NCBI GenBank assembly: GCA_050179115.1
Contig: JBFXFL010000030.1
Span: 1-39,379 of the forward strand
DNA: 39,379 bases
Reading direction: 5' to 3'
Source: JAGPUQ01 sp050179115
Lineage (GTDB): Bacteria > Pseudomonadota > Gammaproteobacteria > Pseudomonadales > Porticoccaceae
Shown here piece by piece: positions 33,848 to 39,379 of the stretch (positions are counted from its first letter, which is position 1; every line of letters begins with the position of its first letter). The notes beneath the pieces are model-generated. The model was not told where the DNA came from, searched no databases, and worked only from the letters and a program-made list of their open reading frames with translations. A program made the position numbers and the translations under genes.

Positions 33848-35095
33848 CTAACCGTCGCGGGCGACGAACTCAGCCGCCAGCGGCAGCGCGGTGAGGCCGC
33901 GGAAACTCAGGCTGTCCAGCCATTCGGGTTCGCCGCCGATCACGCGGGGATTGCGGATGCGCTCGGCAAAGATCGGCAGCGCGATGCGGCCTTCCAGGCG
34001 CGCCAGGGGTGCGCCGATACAGAAGTGGATGCCGTGGCCGAAGGCGAACTGCCCGAGGGGCGTGCCGCTTGGCGGCGGACGGCGAATGTCGAACCGCTGC
34101 GGATCGGGGAACACCTCCGGATCGCGGTTCGCCGCGTTGATCATGGCGAACACGCGCTGGCCCCTGGCGATGCGCTGGCCGCCGAATTCGATAGCCTCGG
34201 CCGCGACCCGGGTCACCGCCGCATTGGGTCCGTCGTAGCGCAGGATTTCCTCCACCGCGGATTCGGCCAGTTCCGGATGCCGGCGCAGATCCTCGAGCTG
34301 GTCCGGGTGGCGCGTCAGATAGTACATGCCGGTGCCGAGCAGGTTGCCGGTGGTCTCGTGGCCCGCAAACAGCAGCAGCACGCAGGTGGCGATCAGCTCC
34401 TGCTCATCCAGCACTTCGCCCGCGTCCTCGGCGCGGATCAGCTCGCTGATCATGTCCGCGCGCGGATGCCGCCGGCGGTCCACCACCAGATCGCGAAAAG
34501 CTCCCGTCAGATTCGCCATCGCCGCCTCGGCGCGTTCGTACTTGTCCGCAGTGACGCGGGAACTGCCGATGAACAGTCCGAGGTCGTCCGACCACAGCTT
34601 GAACGCTTCGATCTCGTTGCGCTCCGCGCCCAGCATTTCCATGATCACCGCAGCCGGAATCCGGTAGGCCAGATCGCGGATGAAATCGATTTCGCGGCGT
34701 CCCACCACGGCATCAATCGTCTCGTGGACGATTTCGGCAATGCGCGGCGCCATGGCGTTCACCGCGCGCGACGTGAAGCCGCGGTTGAGCAGGCGGCGCA
34801 GGCGGGTGTGATCGGGCGGATCGAGAAACACCGTCCACAAACTGACCGAGGCTTCGAGAGCGTGCAATCTGGCGCGCTGTTCCTGTGGCAACGCATTGAA
34901 GAACGGCATCATGCGCGCGGCGGAAAATCGTTTGTCGAGCAGGATCGCCTTGCAGTCCTCGTGACGCGTCACCACCCAGCCGCGCAGTGGCGCACTCCAG
35001 TGCACCGGCGCCTCGCGCTGGAGGCGTTCAAACAGGGGAAAGGGGTTGTCGATGACGGCGCGCGTGGTGGGGTCGTAGCAGAGGTTGGTGGCCAT
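33848..35095 (-). CDS. Cytochrome P450
   Basis: A soluble bacterial P450 of 415 residues. The I-helix AGHETTG is at 244-250, the ExxR motif EEILR at 282-286, and the heme loop FGHGIHFCIGAPLARLE with the thiolate Cys359. These blocks and DPPDHTRLRRLLNRGFTSR (92-110) are typical of CYP107/CYP105-like class I enzymes that need ferredoxin and reductase. No such partners are next to it. The start is ATG (MATNLCYDP) with GAGG ten bases upstream; an earlier in-frame start has no support. The substrate cannot be read. Confidence 0.93.
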   Translation of the reverse strand: MATNLCYDPTTRAVIDNPFPLFERLQREAPVHWSAPLRGWVVTRHEDCKAILLDKRFSAARMMPFFNALPQEQRARLHALEASVSLWTVFLDPPDHTRLRRLLNRGFTSRAVNAMAPRIAEIVHETIDAVVGRREIDFIRDLAYRIPAAVIMEMLGAERNEIEAFKLWSDDLGLFIGSSRVTADKYERAEAAMANLTGAFRDLVVDRRRHPRADMISELIRAEDAGEVLDEQELIATCVLLLFAGHETTGNLLGTGMYYLTRHPDQLEDLRRHPELAESAVEEILRYDGPNAAVTRVAAEAIEFGGQRIARGQRVFAMINAANRDPEVFPDPQRFDIRRPPPSGTPLGQFAFGHGIHFCIGAPLARLEGRIALPIFAERIRNPRVIGGEPEWLDSLSFRGLTALPLAAEFVARDG

Positions 35096-35312
35096 GGTTT
35101 CGGAACCTCGCGGCTGATGTGCTTGCCCGGCGCCGGTTGGTCCACCGCCAGCGACATATCCAACGGACACAGTCGCGGCAGCCTGGGTGCCCGGATCAGG
35201 TCATCGACTGCCGGCGCCGACCCGGGCTTGCCGGTGTTCTGGAAATTTTCGCCGGGTGAGCACCGGGCGCGCGGCTACCCACCGCGGTCGCCGCGCCCTG
35301 CCCGAGCGGGTG

Positions 35313-35414
35313 CTATTTGCCGGCTTTCTTTTCTTTCTTTGCCGCCTTCTTTTCCTTCAGGGTCTTGGCCGGTTTTTTCTTCTCGGCCTTTTTACTGTCC
35401 ATGCCCTTGCTCAT
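35313..35414 (-). CDS. 33-residue lysine-rich small protein
   Basis: A very short basic protein starting MSKGMDSKKAEKKKPAKTL and ending in KAAKKEKKAGK. About half the residues are Lys. It has a strong ribosome site (AGAGGA, seven bases before the ATG), which supports translation. Similar short proteins with the MSKGxDxKKxxKKxPAKTLxEK pattern are found scattered in proteobacteria, without a known role. A TAGAAT -10 box lies about 60 bases upstream on the same strand. Confidence 0.7.
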   Translation of the reverse strand: MSKGMDSKKAEKKKPAKTLKEKKAAKKEKKAGK

Positions 35415-35472
35415 AGGATGTTCCTCTTGCAGAAGTGCATTCAGGGTGACGTAAATCCGGGCCCGTCGTCGC

Positions 35473-35478
35473 ATTCTA
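35473..35478 (-). promoter_or_regulatory. -10 box of the lysine-rich small protein gene
   Basis: TAGAAT on the minus strand, 58 bases before the start codon. A matching -35 was not found; CCCGT and ACGGG on either side form a small inverted repeat. Confidence 0.3.
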
Positions 35479-35505
35479 ACGGGAAATCGAGCCCCCGTGA
35501 CCCTG

Positions 35506-35703
35506 CTAGTTGAACAGCACGGTGATGCCGGAGAACAGCACTGTGTTGGGCGACGCACTGTTCAGTCCCCAGGCGGTGCCGGCGTCCAGAACGATACGGG
35601 GCGAAACGTTGTAAGACACCGCGGCGAGCATTTGGCGGCTACTGATCAGGACTTTCTGCATCCGCGGGCGTTTTGCGCTGCCGTCGTTGCTGAGCGCCAA
35701 CAT
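35506..35703 (-). pseudogene. C-terminal remnant of an outer-membrane beta-barrel protein
   Basis: The last 45 or so codons read VSYNVSPRIVLDAGTAWGLN, then SASPNTVLFSGITVLFN and a stop. Alternating hydrophobic strands with a D-x-G-x-x-x-G-L-N turn and a closing strand that ends close to Phe are typical of the last two strands of porin-like transporters. The upstream frame has no barrel sequence. An ATG with GGAG ten bases before it would give 65 residues, too few for a barrel. I take it as a truncated gene; a short expressed protein is the alternative. Confidence 0.45.
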
Positions 35704-35735
35704 GGACGACGATCTCCATTTTTGAATTTCAGCGT

Positions 35736-36182
35736 TCAACGCGCAGTCCAGCTGCGCCAGCCAACCGGCTGCATCCCGATCAGCGTGGGCGGATCCTGCA
35801 ACAGCGGCGCGTTTCGGTATTGCGGATATTTGGCGCGCAGCGCCACCACCGCGCCCTCGGCCTGCGTACGCGCAGCGCCGCTCAGAGTATCCAGGAACAG
35901 CACGCGCAACTCGACATCGATACGCAGCCACCAGAGTTGCGTCCAATCAGCGGCATAGTGGTCAAGCAGCAGACTTCCGCGCGGGTCGGCGAGGATGTTG
36001 CGCACCCGGGCAAGCTGCCGGGGTATCTTGGGTTTCCCATCAACGGGGGACCACAGCAGACCGTCGTGCCAGGCAAACACCAGCGGGATCTGGTGCGGTG
36101 TCCCATCGGGGTTCAGGGTCGCCAACCGGGCCACGGGCCAGGCCTGGAGATGCTGGTGAATCGCCGTGTCGGATAATTCCAT
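35736..36182 (-). CDS. PPOX-class pyridoxamine 5'-phosphate oxidase fold protein, Rv0121 family
   Basis: A 148-residue split-barrel flavin/deazaflavin-binding protein. VARLATLNPDGTPHQIPLVFA, VDGKPK, RVRNILADPRGSLLLDHY, DWTQLWWLRIDVELRVL and KYPQYRNAPL match the Rv0121-type family described as probable F420-dependent (TIGR03668). Members are most common in Actinobacteria but are also known in other F420-using or FMN-using bacteria. No F420 biosynthesis gene is present here, so the cofactor (F420 or FMN) is open. The gene ends just before the barrel remnant. Confidence 0.82.
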   Translation of the reverse strand: MELSDTAIHQHLQAWPVARLATLNPDGTPHQIPLVFAWHDGLLWSPVDGKPKIPRQLARVRNILADPRGSLLLDHYAADWTQLWWLRIDVELRVLFLDTLSGAARTQAEGAVVALRAKYPQYRNAPLLQDPPTLIGMQPVGWRSWTAR

Positions 36183-36598
36183 CGAAAACCTCCACGCTCA
36201 CTTGTTCGGTGTGGTCGCGGGTGGCAACAGCGGGTGCGGATGCCATGACCCACGGGGAAATAACACAGCACGACCAACCTGGAAACGTCCCGATGCAGGC
36301 ATCCGCAAACGGCGCACAGACACGTCAACACTTTTCTCTGACGGGCGGATCAACGACAACCCGGGGGGCCAGTGTCCTTTGTCTTTCCGCACCGGGATCG
36401 GTTGGCTTGCTAATTGCTGCGTCACCGGAGCGGGCCGCCGGCGCGTGTTGCACCTGGCCACGGCTCACTGACGGCAAATACTTTGCGATTTTCATCGGGT
36501 GGCAACAACAGGTATGTATCTTGACGCTCGGGGCTGTGCAGCGCTGTCGCTGAACCGGCGGTGCTCGCCAGGATCCGGCTGACTGCGCGGGAAAAGTC
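36183..36598. other. 416-base stretch without a recognised gene
   Basis: Open frames exist on both strands but none shows a family, ribosome site or codon pattern like the neighbours. GGGTGGCAACA occurs twice (about 36219 and 36499). GC content is visibly lower than in the surrounding genes. It probably holds the divergent promoters of the PPOX and aldehyde dehydrogenase genes. Confidence 0.5.
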
Positions 36599-38038
36599 AT
36601 GACTCAACACTATGCCTCCATGGTGCCCGGCGCGACGCCGACCACGCAATTGCTGGAAGTCCGCGCGCCCTTCGATGACAGCCTGATCGCGACGGTCGCC
36701 ACCCTCGACCAGGCCGGCATCGACCAGGCGCTCACCACGGCGCACCGTCTGTTTGCGGACAAGTCAGCCTGGTTATCGGCCGCGCGACGCATCGAGATTC
36801 TCAACAACGCGGCGCGACTGATGCAGCAGCATGCCGAGCGGCTCACCCTGCTCGCGGCGCGTGAAGGCGGCAAGCCGCTGATCGATTCCCGGGTGGAGAT
36901 GACCCGCGCGATCGACGGCATCAAGCTCTGTGCGCAGTGCATCCGCACGGGTCACGGCGAGGAAATCCCCATGGGCATCAACGCCGCGTCGATGCACCGG
37001 ATCGCCTTCAGCCACCATGAACCCATCGGCGTGGTGGTCGCCCTGAGTGCGTTCAATCATCCGATCAATCTGATCGTGCACCAGGTTGGGCCGGCCATTG
37101 CCGCCGGCTGCCCGGTTATAGTGAAACCCGCGAACGACACCCCGCTGTCCTGCTACGAGCTGGTAAGGATTTTTCATCAGGCCGGTCTGCCGGAAGCCTG
37201 GTGCCAGGTGGTGTCGACGATAGATCACGATGTTGCCGAAGCCCTCGCCAGCGATCCGCGCACCGCCTTCCTCAGCTTCATCGGCAGCGCCGCGGTCGGC
37301 TGGATGCTGCGCTCGAAGCTCGCGCCCGGCACCCGCTGCGCGCTGGAACACGGCGGTATCGCGCCGGTGATTGTCGCCGCCGATGCCGATCTCGACGCCG
37401 CGGTGCCGCTGCTGGCAAAAGGCGGTTTCTATCACGCCGGCCAGGTCTGCATATCGGTGCAGCGCGTGTTTGCCCACCGCACGATTGCCCGCGCAGTCGC
37501 CCAGGGCATAGCCGCCGCGGGCAACGCCATGATCGTGGGCGACCCGACGGCGGAGGACACCGCGATCGGCCCGCTGATCCGCCCCCGGGAAGCCGACCGC
37601 GTCCACGCCTGGGTGGAAAAAGCCGTCGCCGCCGGCGCCGAAAAGCTGTCCGGCGGGACCAGGCTATCGCCCAGTTGCTACCAGCCCACGGTGCTGTTCA
37701 ATCCACCGGATTCCGCCGAAGTCAGTTGCGACGAGGTGTTCGGCCCGGTGATCTGCGTGTACGCCTACGATGACATCGATGCGGCCATCGCGCGCGCGAA
37801 TTCGCTCAAGTTCGCGTTTCACGCGGCGGTCTTCACCCGCGACATCGACACCGCGATGCACGCCTACAAGGGCCTGAATGCTTCCGCTGTCATCGTCAAC
37901 GACCACACCGCCTTTCGCGTCGACTGGATGCCCTTTGCCGGCCTCAAACACTCGGGGCTCGGCATCGGCGGCATTCAGTACAGTTTCGAAGACATGCAGG
38001 TGCAAAAAATGCTGGTGATCAAATCCGTCCATCTGTGA
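36599..38038 (+). CDS. NAD(P)-dependent aldehyde dehydrogenase
   Basis: A 479-residue ALDH-superfamily enzyme that oxidises an aldehyde to the acid. The catalytic Cys284 is in YHAGQVCISVQRV, the general base Glu250 in ALEHGG, Asn153 in SAFNHP and the cofactor Lys176 in IVKPAND. NDHTAFRVDWMPFAGLKHSG near the end recalls the lactaldehyde, phosphonoacetaldehyde and sulfoacetaldehyde dehydrogenase-like group. The ELGGK block is changed to EHGGI, which is unusual. The substrate is not known. The alcohol dehydrogenase downstream suggests a two-step alcohol-to-acid route. Confidence 0.9.
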   Translation: MTQHYASMVPGATPTTQLLEVRAPFDDSLIATVATLDQAGIDQALTTAHRLFADKSAWLSAARRIEILNNAARLMQQHAERLTLLAAREGGKPLIDSRVEMTRAIDGIKLCAQCIRTGHGEEIPMGINAASMHRIAFSHHEPIGVVVALSAFNHPINLIVHQVGPAIAAGCPVIVKPANDTPLSCYELVRIFHQAGLPEAWCQVVSTIDHDVAEALASDPRTAFLSFIGSAAVGWMLRSKLAPGTRCALEHGGIAPVIVAADADLDAAVPLLAKGGFYHAGQVCISVQRVFAHRTIARAVAQGIAAAGNAMIVGDPTAEDTAIGPLIRPREADRVHAWVEKAVAAGAEKLSGGTRLSPSCYQPTVLFNPPDSAEVSCDEVFGPVICVYAYDDIDAAIARANSLKFAFHAAVFTRDIDTAMHAYKGLNASAVIVNDHTAFRVDWMPFAGLKHSGLGIGGIQYSFEDMQVQKMLVIKSVHL

Positions 38039-38124
38039 GCGCGGCGCACGCGCGCGGTGAAGGCCCCGCGCACTGGCACGGTAATCGCTTTATCAGCTTG
38101 GTGAAAAACGTCGCGTGGCGGCCA

Positions 38125-38139
38125 GGTGCGAGGCGCACC
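38125..38139. repeat. Small inverted repeat
   Basis: GGTGCG-AGG-CGCACC, six-base arms with a three-base loop, in the 199-base space between the aldehyde and alcohol dehydrogenase genes. It resembles the palindromic core of dispersed REP-like elements. No other structure in this space was convincing except the stem at the alcohol dehydrogenase ribosome site. Confidence 0.35.
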
Positions 38140-38216
38140 GCGCTACGAAGCAGATGACTGCCGCAGCAGTTTTTCAACGAACTGTTAGCGGGTGACAGGG
38201 CTCCGGATTTCAACGA

Positions 38217-38232
38217 GCGAGCCGCGGCTCGC
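38217..38232 (+). promoter_or_regulatory. 16-bp palindrome abutting the alcohol dehydrogenase ribosome site
   Basis: GCGAGCCGCGGCTCGC is perfectly self-complementary and ends one base before GGGAG, the ribosome site. As DNA it could be an operator; as RNA a loopless palindrome folds less well, but a shortened stem could still hide the ribosome site. Confidence 0.4.
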
Positions 38233-38246
38233 GGGAGATGACAGCG

Positions 38247-39371
38247 ATGAAAGCCCATGCCGCCATCCTGCAAACAATGGGTGCGCCGCCGCCCTATGCG
38301 CAATCCCTGCCGCTGGTGGTGACCGAGGTGGACCTGGCGCCACCGGGTCCCGGTGAAGTCCTGGTCAGGATCGCCGCCGCCGGGCTGTGTCACTCCGATC
38401 TTTCGGTGATCGACGGTAATCGGCCGCGGCCGACACCCATGGCGCTCGGCCACGAAGCGGCGGGCGTCGTGCTGGAAGTCGGCGCCGGCGTCACCCGCTT
38501 CACCCCCGGCGATCATGTCGTCATGGTGTTCGTCCCCAGTTGCGGCTACTGCGCCTTCTGCGCCCGCGGCCGGCCCGCACTGTGCGAACCCGGCGCCGCC
38601 GCCAATGGCAGCGGTGCGCTGCTGAGCGGCGCACGGCGCATCAGCCACCAGGGGCACCCGATCCATCACCACCTCGGCGTGTCGGCCTTCGCAGACCATG
38701 CGGTGGTATCCCAGCAATCGCTGGTCAGGATCGACCCCGAATTCGATCTCACCAAGGCCGCGCTGTTCGGCTGCGCGGTGCTCACCGGCGTCGGCGCGGT
38801 GGTGAATACCGCCAAGGTGCCGCCGGGCGCATCGGTGGCGGTCGTGGGCCTCGGTGGCGTCGGCCTGTGCGCGCTGCTGGGCGCGCAGTTGTCGGGGGCG
38901 CGCCAGATCATTGCGGTCGATCTCGCCGACGACAAGCTCGCCTTTGCGAAGGAGTTGGGCGCGACCCACTGCGTCAACGCCGGCGGTCCGCGCGCGCTGG
39001 AGGAAATCCGGGATCTCAGCGGCGGCGGTGTCGATTACGCCTTCGAGATGGCGGGCTCGGTGCCGGCCCTCGAACTCGCCTATTTCATCACCGCCCGCGG
39101 CGGCACCACGGTGACCTCCGGGCTGCCCAACCCGGAGCGCAAGCTCTCGATCCCCGCGGTCAGTCTGGTTGCCGAGGAACGCACGCTGAAGGGCAGCTAT
39201 ATCGGCGCCTGCGTGCCCAGCGTCGATCTGCCGCACTACATGGCGCTGCATCAGCAGGGCAAGCTGCCGGTGGATCGCCTGCTCACCCACGTGATCGCGC
39301 TCGACGACATCAATGCCGGCTTCGATCGCCTCGCCGCCGGCCAGGCGATTCGCCAGGTGATCGCCCTATGA
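38247..39371 (+). CDS. Zinc-dependent alcohol dehydrogenase
   Basis: A medium-chain zinc dehydrogenase of 374 residues. Catalytic zinc ligands are C48 (GLCHSD), H69 with E70 (LGHEAAG) and the Cys in FGCAVLTG; structural zinc is held by C99, C102, C105 and C113. The NAD-binding GLGGVG turn is in VAVVGLGGVGLCALL. The GCAVLTGVGAV and GCxxxTG layout resembles class III and related long-type enzymes. The ATG used (MKAHAAIL) has GGGAG nine bases upstream; an ATG three codons earlier abuts that site and is less likely. It overlaps the next gene by four bases. Confidence 0.9.
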   Translation: MKAHAAILQTMGAPPPYAQSLPLVVTEVDLAPPGPGEVLVRIAAAGLCHSDLSVIDGNRPRPTPMALGHEAAGVVLEVGAGVTRFTPGDHVVMVFVPSCGYCAFCARGRPALCEPGAAANGSGALLSGARRISHQGHPIHHHLGVSAFADHAVVSQQSLVRIDPEFDLTKAALFGCAVLTGVGAVVNTAKVPPGASVAVVGLGGVGLCALLGAQLSGARQIIAVDLADDKLAFAKELGATHCVNAGGPRALEEIRDLSGGGVDYAFEMAGSVPALELAYFITARGGTTVTSGLPNPERKLSIPAVSLVAEERTLKGSYIGACVPSVDLPHYMALHQQGKLPVDRLLTHVIALDDINAGFDRLAAGQAIRQVIAL

Positions 39372-39379
39372 AGCCGGCG
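39368..39379 (+). CDS. Start of a further gene, cut by the window edge
   Basis: An ATG overlaps the alcohol dehydrogenase stop (ATGA) and continues for four codons (MKPA) to the end of the window. The overlap suggests translational coupling, so the product probably belongs to the same pathway. It cannot be identified. Confidence 0.4.

Noticed and set aside
36245..36553. Plus-strand open frame of about 100 codons before the aldehyde dehydrogenase
   Set aside because: No ribosome site, no family similarity and codon use unlike its neighbours.

Overview
This window is a GC-rich gammaproteobacterial chromosome segment, probably from a draft or metagenome assembly because one gene is interrupted by a run of exactly 100 N. 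The gene order resembles the region around algU in Pseudomonas and relatives: nadB is divergent from rpoE/algU, followed by rseA/mucA, mucD, lepA, lepB, a DUF4845 gene, rnc, era, recO and acpS. Nearby are sdhE, ygfX and ygfZ, and a cysM-relA-mazG run. The lineage below class level is not resolved. No tRNA, rRNA, CRISPR array, insertion sequence or prophage was seen.

Positions 1-16775 are almost all on the minus strand and hold housekeeping genes. From the right these are: the envelope-stress unit (rpoE, rseA, mucD); a tightly packed translation and RNA unit (lepA, lepB, DUF4845, rnc, era, recO, acpS), with several stop and start codons overlapping; cysM, relA and mazG; adk and hemH; a histone-like Lys/Ala-rich protein; tsaB; and the start of a 3-hydroxyisobutyrate-dehydrogenase-like gene cut by the window edge. 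Compared with the Pseudomonas order, rseB/mucB, mucC and pdxJ are missing. The space where rseB would lie holds a short open frame ending in an IPTL-CTERM-like motif.

Positions 16906-22000 hold nadB, ygfX and sdhE, ygfZ (gapped), a PGPGW membrane protein, gloA and argG. Positions 22127-26161 form a signalling island on the plus strand: a RegB/PrrB-type redox histidine kinase and its RegA-type regulator, then an FHA-PP2C phosphatase, a STAS anti-anti-sigma protein and an RsbW-like kinase. Together the last three make a complete partner-switching module with no sigma factor beside it. This is the most interesting system in the window.

Positions 26280-39379 mix an isopropylmalate/isocitrate-type dehydrogenase coupled to a TauD-family dioxygenase, the classic divergent tesA / ybbA-ybbP cluster, a DUF4202 protein, a site-2-protease-like peptidase, a cytochrome P450, a 33-residue lysine-rich peptide, an outer-membrane-protein remnant, a PPOX-fold protein of the Rv0121 type, an aldehyde dehydrogenase and a zinc alcohol dehydrogenase coupled to a further gene that leaves the window. 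This right-hand part looks accessory. Short palindromes and repeats at several promoters (26-bp palindrome before tesA/ybbA, 16-bp tandem repeat between argG and regB) are candidate regulatory sites.
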